Part shown: positions 1 through 9,058 of the stretch, in pieces | Layout: each line of letters begins with the position of its first letter | Position numbering within the stretch: the first letter of the stretch is position 1 | Assembly (NCBI GenBank): GCA_946626595.1 | Contig: CAMOUQ010000017.1 | Span: 1 to 32,708, forward strand | Direction of reading: 5' to 3' | DNA from: an uncultured Prevotellaceae bacterium | GTDB lineage: Bacteria > Bacteroidota > Bacteroidia > Bacteroidales > Bacteroidaceae | Length of the DNA stretch: 32,708 bases | Made by a program: the position numbers and the translations under genes | Notes under the pieces: generated by a model | What the model saw: the letters and a program-made list of their open reading frames with translations, nothing else | What the model was told of the DNA's origin: nothing | The model's database searches: none

Positions 1-1
1 C

Positions 2-55
2 GGCATTGCGGACGATAATTTGTGCTCATTGGACTTTTAGCGGACAGCAATAATA
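2..55. repeat. Terminal inverted repeat, left copy
   Basis: These 54 bp are the exact reverse complement of the last 54 bp of the window (32655-32708). In the right copy the repeat is the region just upstream of a small membrane-protein gene and ends on the A of its ATG. Here no gene follows, because the frame hits a stop at once. It may be a real dispersed repeat or the point where an assembler stopped. Confidence 0.9.
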
Positions 56-58
56 AGT

Positions 59-150
59 TTTAACCACAAATTGCACGAATTTCACGAATTGGCTCAGTGC
101 TGGATGTCAGCAGCCATAGATTCGTGAAATTCGTGCAATTTGTGGTTAAA
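59..150. repeat. Palindromic element with 31-bp perfect arms
   Basis: Positions 59-89 and 120-150 are perfect reverse complements (31 bp) around a 30-nt spacer, which itself carries tggct/agcca at 90-94 and 112-116. The arms contain two near-identical 9-bp units of the type cacgaattt. The element lies just downstream of typA on the minus strand. It could fold as a very strong transcript-end hairpin, but it lacks a clear T tract. It resembles dispersed intergenic palindromes of Bacteroidetes; that assignment is from memory. Confidence 0.85.
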
Positions 151-185
151 TGATTATATCCTTTTAATCCGTTTTTCTATTCCGA

Positions 186-1985
186 CTATCGGTTGGCGCG
201 TTTGCGTTCCAGATGGTCGAGGATAATCTTCCTGAGTCGCATGGACTTGGGAGTTACCTCTACGTATTCATCCTCCTTGATGTACTCGAGGGCCTCCTCC
301 AGGGAGAAGACGATGGGCGGAATGATGCGCACCTTCTCGTCCGAGCCGGAGGCACGCATGTTGGTCAGCTGCTTGGCCTTGCAGACGTTCACCACGAGGT
401 CGTTCTCGTGGACGTGTTCGCCCACGACCTGTCCGGCATAGACCTCGGTCTGCGGGTCGATGAAGAACGAACCGCGGTCCTGCAGGTTGTTGATGGCATA
501 GGCATAGGCCGTGCCGCTCTCCAGGGCTATCATGGAGCCGTTGACGCGGCGCTGTATGTCGCCCTTGTAGGGCTGATATTCCTTGTAGCGGTGAGCCATG
601 ATGGCCTCGCCCTGACTGGCCGTGAGGACATTGGTGCGCAGGCCGATGATGCCGCGCGAGGGAATGTTGAATTCGATGTTGACACGCGAACCCTGAGTCT
701 CCATGCTGGTCATTTCGCCCTTGCGGCGCGTGACCATGTCGATCATCTTCGAGGAGAACTCTTCGGGTACGTTGATGGTGAGCTCTTCGATGGGCTCGCA
801 CTTCACACCGTCTATCTCCTTGTAGATGACCTGCGGCTGGCCCACCTGCAACTCGTAGCCCTCGCGGCGCATGGTCTCGATGAGTACGGAGAGGTGCAGC
901 ACACCGCGGCCGGAGACTATCCAGCGGTCGTTGTAGCCATCGGGCTGTTCCACACGCAGGGCCAGGTTCTTCTCCAGTTCCTTCTGCAGACGCTCGTGGA
1001 TGTGGCGGCTGGTGCAGTATTTGCCTTCCTTGCCGAAGAAGGGGGAGTCGTTGATGGTGAAGAGCATGGACATGGTGGGTTCGTCGATGCTGATGGGGGG
1101 CAGCGGTTCGGGATTCTCGAAGTCGCAGATGGTGTCGCCAATCTCGAAGTTCTCCAGGCCGATGATGGCACAGATGTCGCCGCTCGATACCTCAGAGATG
1201 CGGGCCTGTCCCATGCCCGTGAAGGTGTGCAGTTCCTTAATCTTTGTCTTCTCCATGCGGCCGTCGCGGTGGGCGATGGTGATGTTCATTCCCTCGCGGA
1301 TGGTGCCACGATGTACGCGTCCCACGGCTATGCGGCCGGTGTATATCGAATAATCGAGCGAGGTGATGAGCATCTGCGGTGTGCCCTCCAGTTGCTGTGG
1401 GGCAGGGATGTGTTCCAGAATCTGGTCGAGCAGGTACTTGATGTCGGTGGTCGGGTTTGAATAGTCGGGGCCCATCCATCCGTTTTTGGCCGAACCGTAG
1501 ATGACGGGGAAGTCCAGTTGGTCTTCCGTTCCGCCGAGGTCGAACATCAGGTCGAAGACCATCTCGTAGACTTCCTCTGGACGGCAGTTCAGCTTGTCCA
1601 CCTTGTTCACCACGACGATGGGTTTCAGACCAATCTCCAGCGCCTTGCGCAGCACGAAACGCGTCTGCGGCATGGGGCCCTCGAAGGCATCCACCAGGAG
1701 CAGACAGCCGTCGGCCATGTTCAGCACGCGCTCCACCTCGCCGCCGAAGTCGGAGTGACCCGGAGTGTCGATGATGTTGATCTTCGTGCCCTTGTAGTTG
1801 ATACTAACGTTCTTGGAGAGGATGGTGATGCCACGCTCGCGTTCCAGTTCGTTGTTGTCGAGCATCAGCTCGCCAGTCTGTTGGTTGTCGCGGAAGAGGT
1901 TGCCCTCCATGAGCATCTTGTCTACCAGCGTCGTCTTGCCGTGGTCGACGTGTGCAATAATAGCAATATTACGTATGTCCTGCAT
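186..1985 (-). CDS. typA: Ribosome-associated GTPase TypA/BipA
   Basis: A 599-aa translational GTPase of the EF-G/LepA class that acts on the ribosome in stress adaptation and late ribosome assembly. The G motifs are all present: AHVDHGKTT (11-19), RGIT of switch I (51-54), DTPGH (73-77) and NKVD (127-130). They are followed by EF-Tu domain-2-like and EF-G-like domains and the TypA-specific C-terminal region. Length matches the family (about 600 aa). The ATG at 1985 is directly followed by the canonical N-terminus. It is transcribed alone from the TAnnTTTG promoter at 2007-2014; the next gene on this strand (M16 protease) is separated from it by a terminator. Confidence 0.97.
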   Translation of the reverse strand: MQDIRNIAIIAHVDHGKTTLVDKMLMEGNLFRDNQQTGELMLDNNELERERGITILSKNVSINYKGTKINIIDTPGHSDFGGEVERVLNMADGCLLLVDAFEGPMPQTRFVLRKALEIGLKPIVVVNKVDKLNCRPEEVYEMVFDLMFDLGGTEDQLDFPVIYGSAKNGWMGPDYSNPTTDIKYLLDQILEHIPAPQQLEGTPQMLITSLDYSIYTGRIAVGRVHRGTIREGMNITIAHRDGRMEKTKIKELHTFTGMGQARISEVSSGDICAIIGLENFEIGDTICDFENPEPLPPISIDEPTMSMLFTINDSPFFGKEGKYCTSRHIHERLQKELEKNLALRVEQPDGYNDRWIVSGRGVLHLSVLIETMRREGYELQVGQPQVIYKEIDGVKCEPIEELTINVPEEFSSKMIDMVTRRKGEMTSMETQGSRVNIEFNIPSRGIIGLRTNVLTASQGEAIMAHRYKEYQPYKGDIQRRVNGSMIALESGTAYAYAINNLQDRGSFFIDPQTEVYAGQVVGEHVHENDLVVNVCKAKQLTNMRASGSDEKVRIIPPIVFSLEEALEYIKEDEYVEVTPKSMRLRKIILDHLERKRANR

Positions 1986-2006
1986 CGGTTTTCAGTAATT
2001 TGGGTG

Positions 2007-2037
2007 CAAAGGTACAAAAAAAATCCGTCTGCCCCAA
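2007..2037 (-). promoter_or_regulatory. typA promoter (Bacteroidetes type)
   Basis: On the minus strand TACCTTTG occupies 2014-2007 and TTG 2037-2035, with a 20-nt spacer, which fits the Bacteroidetes consensus. The -33 TTG lies in the loop of the terminator hairpin of the upstream M16 gene, so the two signals overlap. Confidence 0.75.
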
Positions 2038-2055
2038 GTGTAGGGCAGACGGATT
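2016..2055 (-). terminator. Rho-independent terminator of the dsbD-M16 operon
   Basis: A perfect 13-bp stem (2022-2034 with 2043-2055) and an 8-nt loop, followed on the minus strand by a run of T residues (2023-2016). It lies 35 bp after the M16 stop codon. Confidence 0.9.
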
Positions 2056-2090
2056 GATGTTAGATGCTATTTTTTTCCCGAACGGAGGCT

Positions 2091-4922
2091 TTATTCCTGG
2101 GGTAGCATGATGACGGTGATGTGGTTCTTGCTGTCCAGAATCTTCTTGGCCATGGCGGCAATGTCGTCGCTGGTGATGTTCTGGACGGTCTGCTGATAGT
2201 CGGTGTAGCAGTCGATGTGTTCGCGGTCGTATTCCTCGATGTAGTCCAGCCAAGTGGGATTCTTGCGCTCGTTCTCGGTATAGGTCTTCAGCAGGTATTC
2301 CTTAATCTTGGACATATACTTCTCCTCGGCGCCTTCGCGGGCCATCTTCTGCAGTTCCTGGTCGATGACGAGGAGGGCAGAGTCGCACATCTCGGGCTTG
2401 ACGGGGGCGTAGACTTGGATGTTGACGCGATACGAGCCGTCGCTGATCTTGGATATGCCGCAGCTGGCGCTGACGCTGTAGGCTGCACCCATGTCCTCAC
2501 GCACGGTCTCCAAGAGGCGCATGGTCAGGGCCTGTCCCAGGACGTCGGACACGGCGTCGTTCTTCAGGGTGTATTCGACGGGAGCCTGCAGATACAGTAT
2601 CATGGCCGTCTGAGGCTCCTGCATCTTGCGCAGGAAGCGGTTGGTGTATTCGCCCAAGCGAATGTTAAACTGGTTGTCGACGGGGCGGTCGTTGCGCTTC
2701 ACCTTGGGCAGGGCGGCCAGATACTGGCAGATGTACTGACGGATGCTGTCGTTGTCGAAGTTGCCGACGAAGACGAAGGTGAAGTCGTTGGCACCCTGGA
2801 AGCGGTCCTTATAGATGTCCAGAACGCGGTCGTAACTTACCTTGTTGATGTTCTCCTCCTTCATGAGTGCCAGGCGCGGGTTCTCAGCACCGTAGAGGGT
2901 GGTCTGCAGCGAGTCGCTGAAGGCACGCATGGGGTTGGCGGCCTGGTTGCGCAGCACCTCCTTCATCTGGTTGAGGGCCGATGCGGCAGCCTTGTCGTCG
3001 CGATAGAGGGGCTGGAAGTGGAGGTAGGTCAGTTCGAACAGCGTGCGCAGGTCCTTGGGTACGGACGAACCGTTGAGGTATTCGCTGCGTGTGCTCATGC
3101 TGGGGCTGACGCTGGCCTGGATGCCAGCCAGGGCCTTCTGCAGTTCGGTGTCGGTGAAGTTGCCCAGGCCCGATGCACCGATGAGGGTGCTGGCCAGGTT
3201 CAGGTTGTACTTGTCCTCGGCGCCGTAGCGGCCGGTACCGCCGTCGCTGTATGCCTTCATCAGTACTTCGTTGTCCTTGAAGTCGGTCTTTTTCAGAATG
3301 ACGCGGGCACCGTTGGAGAGGGTCAGAATCTTGGTGCCGAACTGGCCGTCCACCTCTTTCTTAATCTTTCCGGGCTTAGGCAGTTTGGCTATCAGGGGTT
3401 CGTTCTTCACGTTGTCGACGTAGGCCTCCAGGTGCATCTGCTGGGCATCGTGGATGGACTTGAGCAGCTGTTCCTCGGTGGGCTGTACGTAGCCCTCCTT
3501 CTCAGGATTGACGCTCAGTACCACCAGATTCGTATCGGTCAGGCTCACCAGTGACTTGATCATCTCATTGGCCATGTCGACGGGCAGTTGGGGCGTGGCC
3601 TGCGAGTAGAGCATGTGCTCGAACTCGATGCCGGGCATGGCCTCGTTGTCGAGGAAGTGGCGCACGCATTCCTGGATGTAGCTGCCCGTCTCCGTCTTTT
3701 CGCGGTTGTTGTAGAGGGCTTCCACCTGGCTCAGGAATTCGTTGCGCGAACGGTCGTATTCGCCTGCCGTGAATCCGTGTTCAGCAGCACGATAGACCTC
3801 GGCCATGGCTGTGCGAATGGCCTCGTCCAGGCGTCCCTCCTTGGGGATGACGGTGGTGGTGAAGGCCTGGCTCTTCGACAAGAGGAAGTCGCCATCCTCC
3901 ACGCCGGCCTGGATGAAGGGGCACTCGGGGTCGAGGGCCTTCTCTTCGAGGCGCTTGTTCAGCATGGTGATGGCCATGTTCTTGACGAATGTGGTCATCA
4001 GGTAGGGCATGGTGTTGTGATACTCGCGAGGCATCAGGTCGTCGTGTTTGTTGGAGATCATCACGATGGGGATGGTCTGTTCCTTGTCGTGGTCGGAGAC
4101 GATGATGGCCTGGTCGTTCTTGGGGACGAAGAAATACTCGCGCTTGGCGGGATTCTCGGGCATGGGGATGGGCGAGAACATCTTCTTGATGCTCTGCTCG
4201 GTGCGGTCCACGTCGAGGTCACCCACAACGATGATGGCCTGCAGGTCGGGGCGGTACCACTTCTCGTAGTAGGCACGCAGGGCCTCGGGCTTGAAGTTGT
4301 CGACAACGGACATCAGACCGATGGGGAAACGGCTGCCGGGACGGCTGTTGGAGTGAAGCTTCGGACCCTGGCGCTCGATGATGCGGCTCATGGCCTGGGT
4401 GCGCAGTCGCCACTCCTCGTGGATGACGCCGCGCTCCTTGTCTATCTCCTTGGGGTCGAGGGTCAGGTTGTGGCTCCAGTCGTGCAGGATGAGCAGAACG
4501 GAGTCGATGGTGGCCTCGCGTCCGGTGGGCACATTGTTGATGTTGTACACGGTTTCGTCCACACTGGTGTAAGCGTTCAACTGGGCACCGAACTTCACGC
4601 CGAGGCTCTCCAGATAACGGATCAGGCTGTTCTCGGGGAAGTTCTCGGTACCGTTGAAGCACATGTGCTCCAGGAAGTGGGCCAGACCGCGCTGGTCTTC
4701 CTCTTCCAGGACGGAGCCCACCTTCTGCGCAATGTAGAAGTTGGCCTGTCCCTTCGGGTACTCGTTGTGACGGATGTAGTAGGTCAGCCCGTTGTCGAGC
4801 TTGCCGTACCGTGTGTTAGGTTCCAGAGGCAGGGGCTGCATCATTTGCTCCATGCCTCCCTGTGCACTCAGCAGCGTGGCAAATGCCAGCGCGGCGAGGC
4901 TAAAAAGAAATCTGAGTTTCAT
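2091..4922 (-). CDS. M16 (pitrilysin-like) zinc metalloprotease, exported
   Basis: A 943-aa two-half M16 peptidase. Residues 1-20 form a signal peptide ending at LLSAQ, so it is exported to the periplasm or outer membrane. The inverted zinc motif HFLEH is at 82-86, with the downstream glutamates of ERGVIHEEW (about 163-170) supplying the third ligand. A second M16 half from about residue 530 lacks an HxxEH motif and is probably structural, as is usual in the family. The gene starts 22 bp after the dsbD stop, so the two are probably co-transcribed. The substrate is unknown; peptide degradation in the envelope is inferred. Confidence 0.93.
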   Translation of the reverse strand: MKLRFLFSLAALAFATLLSAQGGMEQMMQPLPLEPNTRYGKLDNGLTYYIRHNEYPKGQANFYIAQKVGSVLEEEDQRGLAHFLEHMCFNGTENFPENSLIRYLESLGVKFGAQLNAYTSVDETVYNINNVPTGREATIDSVLLILHDWSHNLTLDPKEIDKERGVIHEEWRLRTQAMSRIIERQGPKLHSNSRPGSRFPIGLMSVVDNFKPEALRAYYEKWYRPDLQAIIVVGDLDVDRTEQSIKKMFSPIPMPENPAKREYFFVPKNDQAIIVSDHDKEQTIPIVMISNKHDDLMPREYHNTMPYLMTTFVKNMAITMLNKRLEEKALDPECPFIQAGVEDGDFLLSKSQAFTTTVIPKEGRLDEAIRTAMAEVYRAAEHGFTAGEYDRSRNEFLSQVEALYNNREKTETGSYIQECVRHFLDNEAMPGIEFEHMLYSQATPQLPVDMANEMIKSLVSLTDTNLVVLSVNPEKEGYVQPTEEQLLKSIHDAQQMHLEAYVDNVKNEPLIAKLPKPGKIKKEVDGQFGTKILTLSNGARVILKKTDFKDNEVLMKAYSDGGTGRYGAEDKYNLNLASTLIGASGLGNFTDTELQKALAGIQASVSPSMSTRSEYLNGSSVPKDLRTLFELTYLHFQPLYRDDKAAASALNQMKEVLRNQAANPMRAFSDSLQTTLYGAENPRLALMKEENINKVSYDRVLDIYKDRFQGANDFTFVFVGNFDNDSIRQYICQYLAALPKVKRNDRPVDNQFNIRLGEYTNRFLRKMQEPQTAMILYLQAPVEYTLKNDAVSDVLGQALTMRLLETVREDMGAAYSVSASCGISKISDGSYRVNIQVYAPVKPEMCDSALLVIDQELQKMAREGAEEKYMSKIKEYLLKTYTENERKNPTWLDYIEEYDREHIDCYTDYQQTVQNITSDDIAAMAKKILDSKNHITVIMLPQE

Positions 4923-4944
4923 TTTTGTTTGTTTAGATTATGGA

Positions 4945-7002
4945 TTATTGTTTATAATTCTTCAGACCAGTCTCTAAGAAGTGCTTGAAGGCTTCCACGT
5001 TTTCGTCGTAGCTGTATGAGCCTGTCAGCGGATGACCTTCGTTGTCTACCAGGACATAGAAGGGCTGGGCATTGGCCCCGAACTTATAGCGTTGCAGGTA
5101 GCTCCACTTGTCGCCGATGGTGCGCAGTTTGCGCTCCTCGCCGTTCTCCACGATGGTCTCGGGCTGGGGCAGGGGAGTCTTCTCGTCGACGAACAGTGAG
5201 ATGAGCACGAAGTTGTCGTCCATCAGTTGCTGCACCTCGGGGTGCGTCCAGACGGCAGCCTCCATCTTGCGACAGTTGACACAGCCGTAGCCGGTGAAGT
5301 CGAGGAAGACGGGCATCCCGTGCTCACGGGCGTAGGCCATTCCCTCTTCATAGTCCTCGAAGTGGAGGCTCTCCTTCTGTCCGAGCAGGAAGTCCTGCGT
5401 CTTCATGGGCGGTGCAAAGGCGCTGACGGCCTTGCACGGTGCGCCCCACAGGCCAGGCACCATGTAGATGGCGAAGGCAAACGATATGAGGGCCAGGAAG
5501 AAACGGGTGACAGAGGTGCGCGGACGTTGGATGACCTCGCCCATCTCGTCGTATTCGTCCTCGTCGTGCGGAAAGCGAATCCACCCTATCAGATAGGCTC
5601 CGAGCAGGGCAAATATGATGATCCAGAGCGAAAGGAATACCTCGCGGTCCAGAATGTGCCAACCGTAGGCCAGGTCGGCCACGGAGAGGAACTTCAGCGA
5701 GAAGGCCAGCTCCAGGAAGCCGAGGCACACCTTGATGCAGTTCATCCAGTTGCCGCTCTTCGGAGCCTTCTTTAACCATGAGGGGAAGAGGGCAAACAGC
5801 GTGAAGGGCAGGGCCAGGGCCAGGGCGAAGCCGAACATGCCGATGGCGGGACCGACGATGTTGCCCGTAGAGGCCACCTCCACAAGCAGGAACCCGATGA
5901 TGGGGCCTGTGCAGGAGAAGCTGACCAGCGACAGGGTGAAGGCCATGAGGAAGATGGAGAGTATGCCCGTGGTCTTGGTGGCCTTAGAGTCGACAGCGTT
6001 GGACCAGCTGCTGGGCAGCGTTATCTCGAATCCGCCGAGGAACGAGGCTGCAAACACCAGCAGCAGGAGGCAGAAGAAGATGTTGAAGACGGCATTGGTG
6101 CTCAGGGCGTTCAGGGCACTGGCACCGAATAGCAGGGTGACCAGCAGGCCCAGAATCATGTAGATGAGTATGATGCTCAGGCCGTAGACCACGGCGTCGC
6201 GCACGCCGCCGCCCTTCTTCAGGAAGAAACTGACGGTCATCGGGATGATGGGCCACACGCAGGGCGTCAGCAGGGCCACGAATCCGCCGAGCATGCCCAT
6301 GAGGAATATCATCAGCCAGCCCTTGTCGGTGCTGCCCGTTGCCTGACCGCCTTCGGCAAAGGATTTCAGTTCGTCGATGACGGGTGTCCATAAGCCCTCG
6401 CCGGAGGCCTCGTTAGGTTGGGCCTCAGACAATACTATTGTTGAGTCTCCGACAATAGTATCGTTGGGCTCCAATCCTGGCGTCGTTTCAGCCCCATCCT
6501 TATTAGGGCCCGAATCGGGCTCCTCCGGGGCCTTGGTTCCCTCAGTCTTTTCCACCCCTTTTCCCTTGAATGCGAAGTCAACGTTGGTGGGCGGTATGCA
6601 GTTCTCGTCGTTGCAGGCTCCGTAGGTCAGGTACCCGGCCACCTCGTAGGTGGGTTCCGTGATGGTGAACTTCTGGACGAACGAGGCCGTCCCCTCCATG
6701 TACGAGAGTTCCATGCCGAACATGTCGTCCATCTCGCGGTGCACCTTGCCCGTGGGGCGTAGCGCTCCCTTCGGCTTCACGCCCTGCTGCTTTTCCAGAG
6801 TTAGTTCGGCCTTTGTGGGGCCTCCGTCCGGTATGTCCACGCTGTAGACGTGCCATCCGGCTTCCACCTTTCCGCTGAATACAATCTCCAGTTCCGTATC
6901 TGAGATTTTATTTTCCCGTACAGTGAATTTCACGGGTTCCTGGAACTGTGCGAAAACACTTCCTGCAACCAGCAACGACAAAATGAAGAATATCTTTTTC
7001 AT
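4945..7002 (-). CDS. dsbD: Thiol:disulfide interchange protein DsbD
   Basis: A 685-aa membrane protein that carries reducing power from cytoplasmic thioredoxin to periplasmic thiols. A signal peptide (1-19) precedes a DsbD-alpha-like N-domain with C130 and C135 (YGACNDENC). A 70-residue acidic low-complexity linker (about 150-225) follows, part of it encoded by a short inverted repeat (6432-6441/6452-6461). The membrane domain carries C248 (LTPCVWP) and C364 (SFSCTGP). The C-terminal thioredoxin-like domain has C574-V-N-C577 and a cis-proline near 647. All three cysteine pairs needed for the electron relay are present. First gene of a two-gene operon with the M16 protease. Confidence 0.95.
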   Translation of the reverse strand: MKKIFFILSLLVAGSVFAQFQEPVKFTVRENKISDTELEIVFSGKVEAGWHVYSVDIPDGGPTKAELTLEKQQGVKPKGALRPTGKVHREMDDMFGMELSYMEGTASFVQKFTITEPTYEVAGYLTYGACNDENCIPPTNVDFAFKGKGVEKTEGTKAPEEPDSGPNKDGAETTPGLEPNDTIVGDSTIVLSEAQPNEASGEGLWTPVIDELKSFAEGGQATGSTDKGWLMIFLMGMLGGFVALLTPCVWPIIPMTVSFFLKKGGGVRDAVVYGLSIILIYMILGLLVTLLFGASALNALSTNAVFNIFFCLLLLVFAASFLGGFEITLPSSWSNAVDSKATKTTGILSIFLMAFTLSLVSFSCTGPIIGFLLVEVASTGNIVGPAIGMFGFALALALPFTLFALFPSWLKKAPKSGNWMNCIKVCLGFLELAFSLKFLSVADLAYGWHILDREVFLSLWIIIFALLGAYLIGWIRFPHDEDEYDEMGEVIQRPRTSVTRFFLALISFAFAIYMVPGLWGAPCKAVSAFAPPMKTQDFLLGQKESLHFEDYEEGMAYAREHGMPVFLDFTGYGCVNCRKMEAAVWTHPEVQQLMDDNFVLISLFVDEKTPLPQPETIVENGEERKLRTIGDKWSYLQRYKFGANAQPFYVLVDNEGHPLTGSYSYDENVEAFKHFLETGLKNYKQ

Positions 7003-7024
7003 AGCAAATATAGATAATCAAGTA

Positions 7025-7032
7025 CAAAGATA
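7025..7032 (-). promoter_or_regulatory. dsbD promoter -7 box
   Basis: TATCTTTG on the minus strand, 22 bp upstream of the dsbD ATG and abutting the T tract of the terminator at 7034-7064. I see no clear -33 TTG at the usual distance. Confidence 0.55.
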
Positions 7033-7110
7033 CAAAAAAAGCGGTTCCCCCGAAAGGGAACCGCCAATTATTTGAGTGTATTGTATCAAATTACAATTTG
7101 GGACCAGTCC
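7032..7110 (-). repeat. Direct repeat of the pckA 3' end, distal copy
   Basis: Matches 9375-9453 at a constant offset of 2343 bp. The non-coding part (7032-7096) has a single mismatch. The first coding bases also match, so both genes end in the residues GPKL and share a stop codon and terminator. Identity fades within the next 30 bp. Confidence 0.85.
7034..7064 (-). terminator. Terminator, duplicate of the pckA terminator
   Basis: A 9-bp GC-rich stem (7041-7049 with 7056-7064) followed on the minus strand by seven T residues (7040-7034). It is identical to the pckA terminator at 9377-9407 except for one base in the stem. Confidence 0.9.
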
Positions 7111-7363
7111 CAACCAGTACCTTCTTGCCATTCTTGATGTATATGCCCTTGCGTGGATGGGTCACTCGCTGGCCGGAGAGGTTATAAAGAGGTACTATGG
7201 TATTGTTGCCTTGAGGAATGCCGGCAATGCCAACACCATTGTATTCAACGACTTCCTTAAAGCCTTGCCAATATGGTTCTGCTTCGTACGATGCTTTTGA
7301 ACCCTTTGGCACATACAATACAATATCATAGAAGGGATAAATCGTATTAGCAGCTAACAGAAA
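7091..7363 (-). pseudogene. C-terminal remnant of a BspA-like leucine-rich-repeat surface protein
   Basis: The open frame runs from the stop at 7091 up to a stop at 7364-7366 and has no convincing start; only a TTG at 7318 is available. The peptide has the YVPKGSKASYEAE...WQGF segment typical of the last LRR_5 repeat of BspA-like proteins. The tail has the form YNLSGQRV...KGIYIKNGKKV, common on Bacteroidales secreted proteins. The last residues (GPKL) are those of PckA and not of this family, so the end was replaced by the duplicated pckA 3' sequence. Its upstream part overlaps the 3' end of the next gene by 17 bp. No intact protein is expected. Confidence 0.7.
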
Positions 7364-8624
7364 TTATAATCCAAAGCCCATCATTATCCTTGCCTTCACG
7401 CTTCAAAACACCAAACTTCTGCAAAGCTGAAAGGTCGCGTTCGATGGTGCGCTGGCTCACCGACAAAGTCTCCGACATTTGTTTGCCGGTGATTGTCGGA
7501 GACTCTCTAATGAGATTGAGTATTTTCCGTTGACGCTCAGTGAGTTTCGTCTCCGACACGTCTCCGTCATGGTCTCCGACATTCGGAGTGTCGGAAGAGG
7601 CGAAGATGATGGTCTGGAATTGAGTCGGAGTAGATTTGAACTTGGGTTTTAGCTCGTCCTTATAACCTTCCAAGGCTTTAGTCTCATTACAGATGCGTGT
7701 GAGTCCGCTACCTCGTTTCTCCATGTAGTCAAGTTGAGCCATTACGTTTGCAAGAATGGGATTACGTCTTTCAGAAGAAACGTCAGCGATGTCTAAATCT
7801 TGAATCAGCATACCATTGTACATTCCTCCTGGGGATGTTACAGTGAGGCGGTCATCGTAAATGTCAAGATGAACTTCACTACCCATCACTGTGTAGTCAC
7901 GATGGATGAAATGGTTTACCATTGCTTCAAGAACTGCACGTTCCGCATACTCTGGTTTGTTCTTTCGTCCATCAGGCAGTTTCTCCCAGCCTCTCTTGGT
8001 GTTAGACTTCACAAAGTTCATAGCTTCACGAAGTAGCATGAGGACATTGCCTGTAAACTCTGCATCGTTGATGGCATCGCCCTTTTCCTTTCCATCCCAT
8101 CGTGTGCAATATAGGCGAGATTGCCACAATGGACAGTCATCGGCAAACAACGCTCCTGCATTTGTAAGAAGCCCAGCATTAGTGACAAGGCCAAATGAAA
8201 GGAGATACTTCTTGTCCCATTCTTGTTTGATGCGGTCTTTGAAAGTGTTCGCCAATATTGTAAAGGAATAGTCCTCTGCTTTATAGTCTGTGTGAAGGGA
8301 ATCAAAAGTTTTGTTAGAGCCTTTCAGCACCAAGCGCACCATCTGCTCTGCCGTAGCTGGTACGCTCTCATCACCGATGCGGACAAAGGCAATGCGCTGG
8401 CCATCCCCAACGTAGTAATATGGGGTATAATGCCCTGTTTTGATTTTGAGTTGCAAGATATGTAAACCATCTATATCATGAGGAATCATTTCCACCTCTG
8501 GCAGAGGATCCATATAATCTCGAATCTTACTACTGATAGCTTCGCAAACATGCTGCACGTCACAATAATCGTTTCGCGCGTAATTTAAGCAAATTTTGTC
8601 TAAAACAAGGTTGTGGTATAACAA
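7347..8624 (-). CDS. AlbA_2/Schlafen-type ATP-binding transcriptional regulator, N-terminally truncated
   Basis: The 425-aa frame resembles RecG-like/AlbA_2 putative regulators. The last part of the AlbA_2 domain (about 30-110) is followed by a GHKL-like ATPase segment (about 215-330, with VNHFIHRDY and EKRGSGL). A C-terminal winged helix-turn-helix follows (about 365-420, with TGKQMSETLSVSQRTIERDL). Family members normally begin about 40-50 residues earlier with an ExxTLEFK/IAFANxxGG segment that is missing here. No ATG exists near the 5' end: the only early start is TTG at 8624, and a stop lies at 8652. The gene is AT-richer than its neighbours, suggesting transfer. It may be a pseudogene or be expressed as a shortened protein. 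Confidence 0.7.
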   Translation of the reverse strand: MLYHNLVLDKICLNYARNDYCDVQHVCEAISSKIRDYMDPLPEVEMIPHDIDGLHILQLKIKTGHYTPYYYVGDGQRIAFVRIGDESVPATAEQMVRLVLKGSNKTFDSLHTDYKAEDYSFTILANTFKDRIKQEWDKKYLLSFGLVTNAGLLTNAGALFADDCPLWQSRLYCTRWDGKEKGDAINDAEFTGNVLMLLREAMNFVKSNTKRGWEKLPDGRKNKPEYAERAVLEAMVNHFIHRDYTVMGSEVHLDIYDDRLTVTSPGGMYNGMLIQDLDIADVSSERRNPILANVMAQLDYMEKRGSGLTRICNETKALEGYKDELKPKFKSTPTQFQTIIFASSDTPNVGDHDGDVSETKLTERQRKILNLIRESPTITGKQMSETLSVSQRTIERDLSALQKFGVLKREGKDNDGLWIIISVSC

Positions 8625-8652
8625 AAAGAAACGATTTGTGCTGAAAAATGAC

Positions 8653-8660
8653 TACCTTTG
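8653..8660 (+). promoter_or_regulatory. -7 box upstream of the Crp/Fnr stub
   Basis: TACCTTTG on the plus strand, 27 bp before the ATG at 8688. There is no TTG at the usual 19-20 nt; the nearest TTTG (8635-8638) is 14 nt away. Confidence 0.5.
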
Positions 8661-8687
8661 TACCCACGAATCAGATAATTGGCGAAT

Positions 8688-8834
8688 ATGACAATGAACA
8701 AGCACTTTAATTCCTACAAGGAGGGAATTGATTTGGAGTTTCTGCGGACGTATTGCATGGAGCACGGGGAGCGGCGGACGTTCCTGCGCGGCGAGACGCT
8801 GGAGGAGGCGGACAGTTGCAAGAATGGGCGTTAA
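8688..8834 (+). pseudogene. N-terminal stub of a Crp/Fnr-family regulator
   Basis: A 48-codon frame (ATG at 8688 or 8694) with its own -7 box. It reads as the first part of a cyclic-nucleotide-binding-domain regulator of the Bacteroidales type: a short helix, then LRTYCMEHGERRTFLRGETLEE, which matches the start of the cNMP beta-roll. The reading is lost at about ADSCKNGR and the frame stops at 8832. The remaining roughly 170 residues (rest of the roll and the DNA-binding domain) are absent. The family call rests on a short stretch. Confidence 0.55.
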
Positions 8835-8973
8835 GTTATTAATCCTAATTTTATACAACTATCATTATAATCTTACTGAAGTTTCGCATGTTGAGTAGAT
8901 AGAGGAAGATAAAAACTATTGTCTTTTATCTCCATTGACATCCGAAACTTGAGAAACTCAGAAGTGTGAAAAA

Positions 8974-9058
8974 CATCTATCACATCTATCACATCTATCA
9001 CTCGCCCCTGTTTATCGGGTATGTAGAGTGATAGATGCCATGATAGATGTGATAGATG
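8974..9058. repeat. Inverted array of a 9-bp repeat
   Basis: Three head-to-tail copies of catctatca (8974-9000) face three inverted copies, tgatagatg, at 9029-9037, 9041-9049 and 9050-9058. The central spacer is 28 bp. It can form a hairpin with a stem of about 27 bp. Confidence 0.9.

Noticed and set aside
213..4988. Long plus-strand frames opposite typA and the M16 protease
   Set aside because: Low-complexity valine/leucine/histidine-rich translations in antisense to well-supported genes; no start signals.
8653..8660. Promoter for the AlbA-type regulator
   Set aside because: The box is on the plus strand and points away from that gene.
8974..9058. Possible CRISPR-like array
   Set aside because: Repeat units are 9 bp and contiguous, without unique spacers, and half are inverted; no cas genes.
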